In this document: positions 11,636-23,726 of the stretch, one piece after another | How the letters are laid out: each line of letters begins with the position of its first letter | Numbering within the stretch: the first letter of the stretch is position 1 | DNA from: Alisma plantago-aquatica | Lineage: Eukaryota > Streptophyta > Magnoliopsida > Alismatales > Alismataceae | Direction of reading: 5' to 3' | Assembly (NCBI GenBank): GCA_963693085.1 | Contig: OY856413.1 | Coordinates: forward strand, 543,638,879-543,702,878 | Length of the DNA: 64,000 nt | Made by a program: the position numbers and the translations under genes | The notes under the pieces: generated by a model | What the model was told of the DNA's origin: nothing | What the model saw: only the letters and a program-made list of their open reading frames with translations | The model's database searches: none

Positions 11636-11929
11636 AGGTCGTTTGGATCCAAATGGGTTCAAACCGCATGGACATAAAAGGTGAAACAAAGGTTATGTTT
11701 GAATAGGATTTCCTATGTTGAAGCCTTCAATTGGCCATGCCCTTGTTAACCATTTACAAATTGAGTCAATTTGGATTAGCCTTAATCAATTGGACACCAA
11801 ATTGATTCTCAATTGAAAGCTAATTGGGGTTAAATACCACTCAATTAGGGTTTTCAATCGGCTAATCATCAATTTTCAACAATGTGAAACAAATTGTAGT
11901 TGAACCCATCAATTGAGCTCCAATTGGGC

Positions 11930-12520
11930 CCAAACATGGCCCAAATGGTCTTGGGATCGTTTGGATATCCTCCAAACGGTCTTGAGACCATTTTCCCAAA
12001 GTTTTATCAAAAACTAAATCAATTTGATAAGGATTGAACCCTAACTAGGTCCAAAATCAGCATTTTTATCAATTCATCAACCTATTGAAATTGGACCCTC
12101 AAACCATCAAATTTCCTTAACCCTAGACCTCCAAACGGTCTTGGGTTGTCACCAAACGGTCTTAAGACAGTTTGAGTGAACCCCCAAATGGTCGTGAGAC
12201 CGTTTGGATCCTTCAACCCAAAATTCACCAAAATCTATCATTGAAAAACTCAATTCAACCCGATTAGGGTTTAAGGAGTTGAAGTGCCTTCAACTTGTGA
12301 TTGGTTTGGAATTGGGTTATGATTCTTTGTAGGAATTAAATTCAATATGTTTACAACAGTTCCTTAAACGGTCTTCCCTTGGTCAACCCTATCAAACGGT
12401 CTTGAAGACCGTTTAAAACTAAACGATCTTGCAAGATCGTTTGAGATCAAACGGGTTGAGCCCCTTTTTAATTTCAAACGGTTGCAAACCGTTTAGACCT
12501 ATTGGTCCAAGATCGTTTAA
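11930..12520. repeat. Palindrome cluster AAACGGTC...GACCGTTT in B left LTR
   Basis: Repeated perfect or near-perfect palindromes of the type AAACGGTCTTGAGACCGTTT, including CTAAACGATCTTGCAAGATC at 12418-12437 and AAACGGTTGCAAACCGTTT at 12476-12494. The same cluster occurs at 21420-21985 in the other LTR. Confidence 0.8.
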
Positions 12521-13731
12521 TAAAGTTGGATAAGGACCAACATAGGTATTAATTCCCTTCGTCTTCAACCTTGAAACCAAGGTCTGTTCTTCACGAAAAA
12601 GCTTGCAAGAGTGCAAAGAAAGATGGGGAAGAAGAAGAACTAACTATTATTTGCAAGAATAAAAGTATGCATAACAAAGCAAGGTTTAGAGTTATAAAAC
12701 CCGCCTCAAACGTTGTTCCTAGAACTCCAAGCTTCCAAGCTTCGAAACTTTAATGGTGGCTTGAGCTCCACATGTCATCCAAGGTTGTTTCTTCAAGGAA
12801 AAGTTGGGAAGGATCGGCTAGGAAGAGAAAGCTAAGTAAGATAACCATGAAACCAACCTTGTAACCTGGTTTCCTCCATGAATTCGAGCAAGATGATGAT
12901 AAAAGCTTACCTAGATGAACTTGGTCATCTTCCTCTACTCCTGAGCTCTGTCCTAATTCGGTCTAAGCAAGGGAATAAGAAGGGAAGAAAGGAAACGTTG
13001 CCTTTGGTTGCAAAGGAAAGGATCATATATACTTTGAGGTTATTTTCATCATAAGGACAACTTACTCCTCCTTTTCACAACTAGGTCCTTCCTTTATTTT
13101 AGGCACGTCCCTCCTCTTCATATCTAAGTTAAAACTTCTTCTAAGACCAAGGAATAAAGGCAAGGAAGGTCAAGTTGTCACTATGGTGCACATATACATA
13201 TAAGGGTCTCCTGTACTTACAACTTTGGTGGTTTAATTACAAAGGTGTTTCTTATTATATGATTATTCAAATGAAGTGTCTCCTTCATTATTATAACTTT
13301 AAATGATGTCAAAAGTCATAAAAGATATTCTAGAAAGTGTATATCACAAGTTGCATCCCACATTTTGGGTAAATTGCACTTTACACCAAAATTAGGGTTT
13401 TAAGCACAAGGATTGCTCCACAAGCTGCACCTTGGTGCCCAAACTTGGGAAATCCATCATACCTCATCATATTCATTCATATAATGTCTCATAATCAAAG
13501 GAACATCATAACATGTTAATATTTCAAGTTAACCCTTCTAATTGGGTAATTTGCACATAGGTCCCTGCATAACAAAACAATACTACAATCATTGTTTTAA
13601 AAGGACAGAAATGAAAATGTATGTTCCTTAGGAACTTAATTACATGCCAGAAGTTAATCACAAGTATCTTAATTACATGATTTAAGTAAAACACCTAGGG
13701 TTAACTTATAACCCAGGTCAGGGATGTTACA

Positions 13732-13755
13732 AATTATCCACCCCTCAAAAGGATT
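13732..13755 (-). promoter_or_regulatory. Element B polypurine tract
   Basis: On the minus strand this reads CCTTTTGAGGGGTGGATAATT directly before the 3' LTR. It is the purine-rich primer for plus-strand DNA synthesis in this position. It is short and partly interrupted. Confidence 0.6.
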
Positions 13756-13780
13756 TCGTCCCCGAAATCGATTTAGCATA

Positions 13781-14188
13781 TTAGGATAAAAGAGCAGGGT
13801 ATTTCTTCCTCATCTCTTCCTCCAGCTCCCAAGTGGCTTCTTCAACACCACGATGATTCCAGAGGACTTTTACAAGACATATATCTTTCTTCTTTAACTT
13901 TTTAATTCTGTTATCTAGGATTGACACTGGTCCCTCCTCGTAAGTTATATCTTCATTCAATTCTACTTCCATAGGTTGTAGAACTGATTCAGTATCAGGG
14001 TGACATTTCCTCAACACAGATATGTGAAACACATGGTGTAACTTCTGCAATTCTGGTGGTAATTCTAGTTTATAGGCTACCTTTCCAACTCGTTCAATGA
14101 TTGGATAAGGCCCCATAAATCTAGGAGCTAACTTTCCTTTCCTTCCAAAATGAAGGACTCCTTTCCAAGGTGAGACCTTGAGGTACAC
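13781..14188 (-). pseudogene. Element B: integrase C-terminus and chromodomain
   Basis: The stretch begins in the GPY/F part of integrase (KLAPRFMGPYPIIERVGKVA, then LHHVFHISVLRKC). It ends with a chromodomain: EGPVSILDNRIKKLKKKDICLVKVLWNHRG, then EEATWELEEEMRKKYPALLS. In chromoviruses this domain binds modified histones and guides insertion into heterochromatin. It is separated from the upstream integrase by a TAG in place of an expected CAG just before 14188; otherwise the frame is open to a natural stop at 13781. Confidence 0.9.
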
Positions 14189-14200
14189 TCTATCTCCAAC

Positions 14201-15016
14201 CTAGAACTCTAAAGGTCTACGACGTCTGTCAGCGTAAGACTTCTGTCTATCCTGTGCAGTCTTAAGCTGCTGTTGGATTACCTTAATCTTTTCTGTGGTC
14301 TGCTGCACAAGATCAGGACCTAACAACTGATGCTCACCAGTCTCATACCAGCATAAGGGTGATCTGCAACGTCTACCATATAAGGCTTCATAAGGTGCCA
14401 TATCAATACTATGTTGATAGCTATTGTTATAGGCAAACTCGATCAAGCTTAGGTGCAGATCCCAACTTCCTGTGAACTGGAGAACACATGCTCTCAACAA
14501 GTCTTCCAAGGTATGTATAGTCCTTTCTGACTGTCCATCAGTCAGTGGATGAAAGGCTGTACTAAACCTTAACTGGGTGCCTAGTTCCCTATGTAGATGT
14601 TCCCAAAAACGTCTTGTGAACTGAGGACCTCTGTCAGAAACTATGGTGATAGGGACTCCGTGCAAACGCACTATCTCTTGAACATATAATTGGGATAACC
14701 TTTCAGCAGAATAGGTTGTTTTGACAGGTAAGAAATGCGCTGTCTTAGTCAACCTATCAACAATTACCCTAATGGAATCATGTCCTTTGTTTGTCCTAGG
14801 TAGGCCAACAACAAAGTCCATGGTTACATGATCCCACTTCCACTGTGGTATGGGTAAAGGTTGCATTATTCCTGCAGGCTTCTGGTGTTCAGCTTTAACT
14901 TGCTGACACACCGGACACCTCCGGACAAACTCAGCTACATATTTCTTCATCGCATGCCACCAATACATATTTTTCAAGTTTTTGATACATCTTGGTGCTC
15001 CCTGGATGCATAGCAT
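14201..15016 (-). pseudogene. Element B: integrase (zinc finger and DDE core)
   Basis: Inserts the cDNA into the genome. The HHCC finger ([11 protein letters not shown] ... RRCPVCQQVKAEHQ) straddles a frameshift near 14982, where an A run appears one base too long. The catalytic triad is intact: HVTMDFVVGLPR, IVSDRGPQFTRRF and DGQSERT. The core is followed by the GRRCRSPLCWYE motif. In this copy the protein cannot be made in one piece because of the frameshift and the TAG at its end. Confidence 0.9.
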
Positions 15017-15764
15017 ACATAGAAGAATGAGATTCCTCCAGTACTAACTTCCTCAGGTTATCCACATCTGGCACTATCATCCTCCCATGATAGCATGCCA
15101 CTTGATCATCTGATTCATGAAAACCTTCTCGCTTCTCATCACCATACTCAGATCTGATCTGCTGAACTGCAGCATCAACTTGTTGTGCTTCCTTAATCTG
15201 CTCTCTTAGGGTGGGTTTGATATGCATCTCAGCCAACAACCCGGCAATCCATGACACCTTTATCTGTACATTGTCTTGCCTTAAGGAGATAAGCATATCT
15301 CTCCTAGGGCATACTAAAGAGTTTAATTGTGCCCTATCAGAGGATGATGTTGCTGATTTCCTACTCAAGGCATCTGCAACTATATTGGCCTTCCCTGGAT
15401 GGTAATATATCGTACAATCATAATCCTTGATTAACTCCATCCAGCGACGTTGCCTCATGTTAAGGTCATGCTGAGAGAAGATATACTTAAGACTCTTATG
15501 ATCAGTGAAAACCTGGAATGTTTCTCCATATAGATAGTGTCTCCAGATTTTCAAGGCATGAACCACAGTAGCTAACTCTAAATCGTGTGTCGGATAATTC
15601 TCCTCGTGTTTCATAAGCTGTCGAGAAGCAAAAGAAATCACATGCTTATCCTGCATCAACACACATCCGAGTCCATTCTTGGAGGCATCACAGAAAACTA
15701 TGTATTCTTTACCTTGATCAGGTAACACAAGTACATGTGCACTTGTCAACCTCTCCTTCAACAA
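15017..15764 (-). pseudogene. Element B: RNase H and integrase N-terminal linker
   Basis: RNase H degrades the RNA strand during reverse transcription. Visible motifs are [48 protein letters not shown] and VADALSRK, with all four acidic positions present. It follows the RT in the same frame, interrupted only by a TAG (CAG expected) at 15774-15776. The reading frame then runs into the integrase finger until the frameshift near 14982. Confidence 0.9.
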
Positions 15765-15773
15765 CTGAAAGGA

Positions 15774-16402
15774 CTACTGACACTTGTCACTCCAAGTAAA
15801 AGAAACATCTTTTCGGGTCAACTTCGTCAAGGGTAGGGCTATAGAACTGAAGTTCTTAATGAACCTTCGATAATAGCCATCCAACCCTAAGAAACTACGA
15901 ATCTCCGTCGGTGTCTTCGGTTGTTCCCATTGTAGAACAAACTCTACCTTTTTAGGGTCAACACGAATTCCCGAGGCAGATACCACATGTCCAAGAAAAG
16001 ATACCTCCGGCAACCAGAACTCACACTTGCTAAACTTAGCGTATAACTCATGTTGTCTTAGCAAAGTTAGATCCTGACGAAGATGTTGTTCATGCTGCTG
16101 AGCATCTATACTATAGATCAGGATGTCATCTATAAAGACAACAACATTCTGATCAAGGAAACGTCGGAAGATTCTATTCATAAGCTCCATAAATGCAGCT
16201 GGTGCATTAGTTAGTCCGAACGACATAACTGTGAACTCATAGTGACCATACCTTGTCTTGAAAGCAGACTTGGGTATGTCACTGTCCTTAATACAAAGTT
16301 GATGATATCCAGACCTCAAGTCTATCTTCGAGAAGACGGTTGCACTACGCAACTGGTCAAAAAGATCATCAATCATCGACAGAGGGTACTTATTCATTAT
16401 CG
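15774..16402 (-). pseudogene. pol: Element B: reverse transcriptase, C-terminal part
   Basis: RT palm and thumb: [53 protein letters not shown] and the catalytic [12 protein letters not shown], followed by [14 protein letters not shown] and [13 protein letters not shown]. The motif order and spacing are those of plant Ty3/gypsy RT. It is in a different frame from the RT start because of a small deletion near 16403-16408. Confidence 0.92.
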
Positions 16403-16408
16403 TTATCA

Positions 16409-17217
16409 ATGCACAACCGCATTGATCCATCCTTCTTTTTAACAAACAAGACTGGAGCACCCCAAGGTGAAGTGCTTGGTCGAATAAAACCCTTCTCAAG
16501 CAACTCTTGAAGTTGTTTCTTGAGTTCTTCCATCTCAGAAGGCGCCATCCTATACGATGTTTGTGCTATGGGTTGGGTATCTGGGATCAAATTGATTTCA
16601 AAATCAATTTCCCGAGGCGGTGGCATACCTGGAAGTTCTTCAGGAAATACATCTTCAAATTCCCTGGCTACAGGAACTTCAGCAGGGTTGGGACTCGCCT
16701 TGGTGGTATCTATCACATGGGCCAAGAATGCATAACATCCTTGCCTCATCAGCTTATCAGCAACCATAGCAGTCATAAGATAGGTGGGTAGAATCTTTCT
16801 CTCTCCTTGAAAGATCCATGTGTTGCTCTCATTAGCAAACACAACCTGCTTGGATTCACAATCCAAGACAACTCTATACCTTTCTAAGGTATCCATTCCA
16901 AGGATTATGTCAAATCCTTGCATATCATGTGGTATAAGATCCACTTGAATGTGATGATCAGAAAAGAAGAGGATGCAGGGAGAGCATACCTCTTGCAAAA
17001 CAGCATAACCTCTCAAAGGAGTCTCGAGCAACAAGCTATCTGTCCTATGACTAACTGTCATATTGCAGTTACGAATCACTCTTCGAGTGATAAAAGAGTG
17101 CGTAGCACCCGGGTCAATCAAAACAAATACAACACAGGATTTAGACATATCAGAATATAAAAGTTCCATCTGACCTGCCACAACTCGTGGATTGACCACT
17201 GCTTCTGGTGGGTTCAT
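16409..17217 (-). pseudogene. Element B: protease and RT N-terminal part
   Basis: The protease loop [11 protein letters not shown] (Asp codon at 17113-17115) and [13 protein letters not shown] mark the retropepsin. The linker [20 protein letters not shown] and the RT start [20 protein letters not shown] follow. After MRLCID the expected YRELNK segment is missing and the frame is lost at about 16408: roughly seven codons deleted with a shift of frame. This alone would stop the copy from making active RT. Confidence 0.9.
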
Positions 17218-17220
17218 AGC

Positions 17221-18414
17221 ATAGACCCTCGCTATCGCCTGATGTTGAGTTGGTGCTGACGATCCAGCCTGAGACGCTTGCCCACGTCCTCTAGCTACTC
17301 CTTGAGACTGCCTTCTCTGTGATCCCTATTGATTCTGCCTCTGAGGCTGTGTCGCACTGAAAGGCCTAGACCTACAGTCCTTCATTAGATGTCCCACCTT
17401 CCCACAGTTATAACAACTTCTTTCCAGTTGTTGTGGTCTTGGTGGTCCTGTGACTGACATTGATGCTGAACTGCGAGTCACTTGTGGCGGTTAACCTCGT
17501 CCTCTACCTCTACTTGGGGACCACTGAGTCTGAGAACTAGATCTGGGTGGTGGAGGTGTAGGTGTAGAGAATCTAGGCTTCTTGAAGTCTCTAGATGAAG
17601 ATCCCTGGAATTGTGGATATCTCTTTTGGGTTTGCCTTTTCTTGACTACGGATCTCTCTATCCTTCAGACTGACTCAACGAAGGTGGAGAATCTCTCCCG
17701 GTTTTCTAGGGCAGACACAGGAGTAATCATGTCGGCATTCAAACCCTTCTCAAACCTCCTAATCCTTTCTTCATATGTGGTAGCCATATGCGGACAGAAT
17801 CGCAACAACTCCATGAACTTAGCCTCATACTCGCTAATGTTCATCATACCTTGCCTCAGTCTCTCAAACTGAGAGATCTTCTCATCTAGGAAGGTCTTTG
17901 GAAAATATCTGTGGACAAATTCCCGATGAAAGTCTTCCCACGAGATCTCTATTCTAGGACTCTTCTGCTCTTCCATGGTCCACCAGTGACCAGCACTACC
18001 TTTGAGAAGATAGACAGCATGTCTAACCTTCTCACCTTCGGGGATGTTAAGGATTCTGAAAGCTTTCTCCAACTCAGTTAACCACAGATCAGCATCAGCA
18101 GGGTCAGTTGTACCAAAGTATTCGGTTGCTCCGACCCGACGAAGTCGCTCGAACGTCTTACCGATACCTTGACCCTCAGACTGGACAGGTTCCCTAGGTG
18201 CAGGCATGGGCATCTTGTCGGTGATGTGTGTCATGGCAGTCATAAACTGCCCGAACATAGTTTGAACAGCTGGGTTTTCCATGTCAGCTGGGTCAAACTG
18301 AGGTGGCTCCATAGGTGGCTCAGGTACAGGTTGCTCTATTTCTAGGTTCCTTGCACCTTCTCGAGGTGCAGCAACACTACTTTCTGCCTCGTACTCCTCC
18401 TGTGGTCTAGACAT
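17221..18414 (-). pseudogene. gag: Element B: Gag with zinc knuckle
   Basis: The ATG at 18414 lies 114 bases inside the PBS and begins MSRPQEEYEAESSVAAPREG. The Gag core is recognisable (ATEYFGTTDPADADLWLTEL, then EDFHREFVHRYFPKTFLDEK and FMELLRFCPHMATTYEERIR). A basic, Gln-rich linker and an intact CX2CX4HX4C knuckle (17374-17415) follow, then the protease in the same frame. Stops occur at 17665 (TGA), near 17488 (TAA) and near 17327 (TAG); each fits a C-to-T change in CGA, CAA or CAG. Confidence 0.9.
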
Positions 18415-18528
18415 CCTTAATTATCTTCTTCTCCTGAGGAGCAGAAGACTCTATTAGATAAGAAAGAAGTACTAAGGATAGACTCGACATTCTAAGTCCA
18501 ATGTCTCTGTAGACTCAGCGAACCTAGG

Positions 18529-18540
18529 GCTCTGATACCA
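18529..18540 (-). promoter_or_regulatory. Element B primer binding site (initiator tRNA-Met)
   Basis: On the minus strand it reads TGGTATCAGAGC, complementary to the 3' end of plant initiator tRNA-Met. It lies 5 nt inside the 5' LTR, which fixes the element's orientation. Confidence 0.93.
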
Positions 18541-18932
18541 CTAATTGTGGGCTCTGATCTCCGAAACACAAGATAAACATAGCGGAAGCGATTCGATTAA
18601 CAGAGGAATACAAAAAATCACAAGAAATTAAAACTTTTCGAAAATGAGATCTCAAAAACCTGAAACTCCTTTTATAAAAGTAAGATGAACTGTTTACATC
18701 TCTGATAAATCACTTCTTGAGTGATTATATACATCATGATACAAAATCTCAAGACTTCAAAATTCTCAGATCAACAAACTCCTAGGACCTGAGTGTACAG
18801 AGACGACATAAGACTATTCTAACTACAAGATTAGACAACACAATGTTTCCACCTGAAATCACTGCTGCTCCTAGTTTTGCTGCTGCGGTTGCTGTCCACC
18901 TGCAGATCAGTTCCTTCGACCTTGACATCCAC

Positions 18933-21900
18933 CTAAAGGTAGAAATCTACGGGGTGAGACAATTTCAAATAATTGTCCCAGCGAGAGTTATAACTCTTCT
19001 CCAGAAACTTTGTTAAAAGCAATCAAAGGAATATCATGAGTAGGTAACTTAGATTACTCACAGCAGGCTTGATAACAATTACTCACCTTTATTAAGGAAT
19101 ATGAAGAACATGTATACTAATACTTGAACATGATATTAAATGCAAGCAATGAAATATCAATCAATGTTCTTCGTAGTTCAACCTAAGCAATTATGCTACG
19201 CGGTTGATTATGTTTTACAAACATCATTATGCCCTACGGAGATGAGGTATACCGCTCATGCTCCAACCGATCACTAGTAAGTCACATCGGTATCATACTA
19301 GGTCATTGAAAGAGCCGGATTCTCATGACCTTCAACTACCTCAGTCAGAATGAGGATAAACATGCAGGACATCTAGTGTCTCTGCTATTATATCTCACCA
19401 GGGTATTCTGGTACTTCGCTATTAGAGTCACAGTGGCATTCTGCACTCTCTTCGCTATCGAAAGATTTCATGTTTATCTCTCATCGATGCGGTATAAAAG
19501 ATTCCTTTGGGAGAATAGTGTTACATCATCCCGGTATAAACATATAGTGAAGGGTTGATGGATTAAGATATATCCACATCAACTCCTACACTAGGATGTA
19601 AGGATATACACATCCATATTCCCCCACATACTCTAAAGTATGTGATCCAGGAGTTCCCTTAGGAAAACCTATTTCACCATCATTTAAACTCTGACAATGA
19701 TGGATCTATGATCAGGGCTCTACATGATATGATTATACTTGGTTATTAGGTACATTTCAGTATTCTTTTAGCATCATACATGTTTCCAAACATTCAAGAA
19801 CTAAACATGGCTATAACAGAAGAATACTAAATGTAACAGGTATTACTCATATCAGTTATCAGATGGATATCAATTCTTAATCATCTTATCACTATGATTC
19901 AGGAACATGGGTGCTCAAACCCTTATATCATCATAACACTTGCTATCAAGTGACATGTCAGCATCAAGTCATCTATTAACATGACCTTGATGTCATTCAT
20001 GGCCCTTAAGTCATATCAGTTTCAAATGATGCCACTTGCATCTAGGCAACATAGTTATTTCTGTTCATAAGCCATTGACATGCTTTCAATGAAAATAATG
20101 TCATAACTGTTACCCTGGCTATGATTACATCTTGCTAACCACCTGCATGATTAGTATAACTGAGATTATGCATGTTTAACAACATCCTTACAATTACCAA
20201 GACTTTTCAATTTGTTTCATAAAGTACCACGGACGTGCTTCCTTGCACGGTCGTGCAAAGGAAGGTTACCACGGCTGTGCTCCATAGCACGGGCGTGCTA
20301 TGAATCAGTATACCTCTACTGATTTTAGGGTTTGGATGCATTCCTCCTTATCATGGGGTTATTGAATCTCTTTAGTTTACAAGGTAAATAGATTCCTCAT
20401 GCTACAACTTGTAATTAGGGTTTCACACTCATAGGTATAACCTAGAGTTACTTCTTTTTACAACCTCACCCCAAATTAGGGTTTACTATTCACATTACAT
20501 ATTATTACCCTAGAATTAGGGTTTACTATTCACCTCATAGTGAATTGAGCTCATATTATCATCATGTATGAGGAACATCATCATTGATGCCCTCTATTTA
20601 AGTTAAGATACATAAATCATCATAGTTAGGGTTTCCTTGATCTCACCTTGATGGATCATACCCTAAACCTGTTCATTCTTATGCATTGAAGATATGTTGC
20701 TTGATTATATTAGGATCCCTCTCTCTCCTCTTACTTCTAGTTGATGATTACATCACTCTAGATTAGGTTGGGTTAAGTCCTCATTGACCAACACAAGCCA
20801 ACACATCACTATCATGTGATTAGGGTTTGATTAAAACAAGGTATCCTTTAATTGAACCTATTTAAGCTTAAACGAGTGTGGGCTCATTTGAGCTTAAACG
20901 AGTGTGAACCCGTTTGAGCTTAAATGAGTGTGAACCCATTTGAGCTTAAACGAGTGTGAACCCACTTGAGCTTAAACGAGTGTGGACCCATTTGAGCTTA
21001 AACGAGTGTGAACCCACTTGAGCTTAAACGAGTGTGAACCCACTTGAGCTTAAATGAGTGTGAACCCACTTGAGCTTAAACGAGTGTGAACCCACTTGAG
21101 CTTAAACGACCTTAAGGTCATTTGGATCCAAATGGGTTCAAACCGCATGGACATAAAAGGTGAAACAAAGGTTATGTTTGAATAGGATTTCCTATGTTGA
21201 AGCCTTCAATTGGCCATGCCCTTGTTAACCATTTACAAATTGAGTCAATTAGGATTAGCCTTAATCAATTGGACACCAAATTGATTCTCAATTGAAAGCT
21301 AATTGGGGTTAAATCCCACTCAATTAGGGTTTTCAATCGGCTAATCATCAATTTTCAACAATGTGAAACAAATTGTAGTTGAACCCATCAATTGAGCTCA
21401 AATTGGGCCCAAACATGGCCCAAACGGTCTTGGGATCGTTTGGATATCCTCCAAACGGTCTTGAGACCGTTTGCCCAAAGTTGTATCAAAAACTAAATCA
21501 ATTTGATATGGATTGAACCCTAACTAGGTCCAAAATCAGCATTTTTATCAATTCATCAACCTATTGAAATTGGACCCTCAAACCATCAAATTTCCTTAAC
21601 CCTAGACCTCCAAACGGTCTTGGGTTGTCACCAAACGGTCTTAAGACCGTTTGAGTGAACCCCCAAATGGTCTTGAGACCGTTTGGGTCCTTCAACCCAA
21701 AATTCACCAAAATCTATCATTAACAAACTCAATTCAACCCGATTAGGGTTTAAGGAGTTGAAGTGCCTTCAACTTGTGATTGGTTTGGAATTGGGTTATG
21801 ATTCTTTGTAGGAATTAAATTCAATATGTTTAAAATAGTTCCTTAAATGGTCTTTCCTTGGTCAACCCTATCAAACGGACTTGAAGACCGTTTAAAACTA

Positions 21901-22389
21901 AACGATCTTGCAAGATCGTTTGAGATCAAACAGGTTGAGCCCCTTTTTAATTTCAAACGGTTGCAAACCGTTTAGACCTATTGGTCCAAGATAGTTTAAT
22001 AAAGTTGGATAAGGACCAACATAGGTATTAACACCCTTAATCTTCAACCTTGAAACCAAGGTCTGTTCTTCATGAAAAATCTTGCAAGAGTGCAAAGAAA
22101 GATGGGGAAGAAGAAGAACTAACTATTATTTGCAAGAATAAAAGTATGCATAACAAAGCAAGGTTTAGAGTTATAAAACCCGCCTCAAACGTTGTTCCTA
22201 GAACTCCAAGCTTCCAAGCTTCGAAACTTTAATGGTGGCTTGAGCTCCACAGGTCATCCAAGGTTGTTTCTTCAAGGAAAAGTTGGGAAGGATCAACTAG
22301 GAAGAGAAAGCTAAGTAAGATAACCATGAAACCAACCTTGTAACCTGGTTTCCTCCATGAATTCGAGCAAGATGATGATAAAAGCTTAC
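18933..22389 (-). other. Possible intron within B 5' LTR
   Basis: In element orientation a donor-like TTTAG/GTAAGC (22384-22389) lies about 120 bp after the TATA box. An acceptor-like TTTCTACCTTTAG/GTGGA ends at 18933. Elements C and D have the same pair at the same distance from their TATA boxes. Removing it would leave a short leader. This is an inference from motif and spacing only. Confidence 0.4.
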
Positions 22390-22503
22390 CTAAATGAACT
22401 TGGTCGTCTTCCTCTACTCCTGAGCTCTGTCCTAAGTTGGGCTAAGCAAGGGAATAAGAAGGGAAGATAGGAAACGTTGCCTTTGGTTGCAAAGGAAAGG
22501 ATC

Positions 22504-22510
22504 ATATATA
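22504..22510 (-). promoter_or_regulatory. TATA box of element B 5' LTR
   Basis: Minus strand CAAAGTATATATGATCC; the equivalent site in the left LTR is near 13023-13031. It lies ~700 bp from the U3 end, consistent with a core promoter. Confidence 0.5.
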
Positions 22511-23209
22511 CTTTGAGGTTATTTTCATCATAAGGACAACTTACTCCTCCTTTTCACAACTAGGTCCTTCCTTTCTTTTAGGCACGTCCCTCCTCTTCAT
22601 ATCTAAGGTAAAAATTCTTGTAAGACCAAGGACTAAAGGCAAGGAAGGTCAACTTGTCCCTATGGTGCACATATACATATAAGGGTCTCCTTTACTTACA
22701 ACTTTGGTGGTTTAATTACAAAGGTGTTTCTTATTATATGATTATTCAAATGAAGTGACTCCTTCATTATTATAACTTTAAATGATGTCAAAAGTCATAA
22801 AAGATATTCTAGAAAGTGTATATCACAAGTTGCACCCCACATTTTGGGTAAATTGCACTTTACACCAAAACTAGGGTTTTAAGCACAAGGATGCTCCACA
22901 AGCTGCACCTTGGTGCCCAAACTTGGGAAATCCATCATACCTCATCATATTCATTAATATAATGTCTCATCATCAAAGGAACATCATAACATGTTAATAT
23001 TGCAAGTTAACCCTTCTAATTGGGTAATTTGCACATAGGTCCCTGCATAACAAAACAATACTACAATCATTGTTTTAAAAGGACAGAAATGAAAATGTGT
23101 GTTCCTTAGGAACTTAATTACATGCCAGAAGTTAATCACAAGTATCTTAATTACATGATTTAATTAAAACACCTAGGGTTGACTTATAACCCAGGTCAGG
23201 GATGTTACA

Positions 23210-23726
23210 ATTACATGGAGCGATGATCTTTTCTAAGATAGACTTGAGATCTCGACATTATCAGTTGCGGAACAAGGCTTCAGATATTCCTAAGTTGACT
23301 TTCAGAACAAGATACGGGCATTATGAGTTTCTGGTCATGTCATTTGGACTGACTAATGCCCCAACAACTTTTTTGGATATGATGAATCGAATTTTCAAGC
23401 CGTTTTTGGATCAATTCATAGTGGTTTTCATAGATGACATTCTGATTTACTCCATAGATGATGAGTAGCATGAGAAGCATCTGTGGATAGTGTTACAATT
23501 GTTGAGACATCACCAGTTATATGCTAAGTTCAATAAGTGTGAGTTATGGTTAGCTGAGGTGTCTTTTCTTAGACATGTCATCTCAGGAGATGGAGTAAGT
23601 GTTGACCATAACAAAGTTGAGTCTACTCTATAGTGGGAGCAGCCTAAGACTCCTACTGAGATCAGAAGCTTCTTAGAATTGGCAGGTTACTATAAGAGGT
23701 TCATTCAGAAATTCAGTGTTATAGCG
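23210..23726 (+). pseudogene. pol: Element A: reverse transcriptase, C-terminal part
   Basis: Continues the RT cut at 9040: [40 protein letters not shown], the catalytic [11 protein letters not shown], then [20 protein letters not shown] and EIRSFLELAGYYKRFIQKFS. Stops at 23466 and in TL*WEQPKTP (near 23631) are TAG where CAG is expected. The conserved SGYHQL is SRHYQL here. It ends at VIA where the G/E composite inserted; the frame resumes at 56237. Confidence 0.9.

Larger units (their letters stand above)
9041..13731 (-). repeat. Element B 3' LTR (4,691 bp)
   Basis: Starts TGTGGGCTCTG and ends GGGATGTTACA on the plus strand. It is nearly the same as 18546-23209, including a 26-bp tandem array and AAACGGTC-type palindromes. 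Short open frames within it (for example 9724-10005) recur in the other copy but have no protein features. Confidence 0.93.
9041..23209 (-). mobile_element. Element B: full-length Ty3/gypsy chromovirus (Tekay/Del-like) with ~4.7-kb LTRs
   Basis: A 14.2-kb element on the minus strand. It is bounded by long terminal repeats (TGTAACATCCC start and CCCACA end in element orientation), with target duplications ATTAC at 9036-9040 and 23210-23214. The internal region (13732-18545) encodes gag, protease, RT, RNase H, integrase and a chromodomain in that order. It is disabled by in-frame stops and two frameshifts. The LTRs differ by eight substitutions in their first ~190 bp, so the insertion is not very recent. 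Lineage assigned from domain order, the chromodomain and LTR termini; a tree of RT would be needed to fix it. Confidence 0.93.
18546..23209 (-). repeat. Element B 5' LTR (4,664 bp)
   Basis: Same termini as the left copy. In element orientation there are ~700 bp of U3, a TATA box at 22504-22510, and then almost 4 kb of R-U5 holding the palindromes (21420-21985) and the 26-bp array (20860-21110). GC-rich CACGG words occur at 20225-20300. Confidence 0.93.

Noticed and set aside
18529..18540. tRNA gene fragment
   Set aside because: The TGGTATCAGAGC word is the retroelement primer site; no cloverleaf surrounds it (same for 48321-48332).
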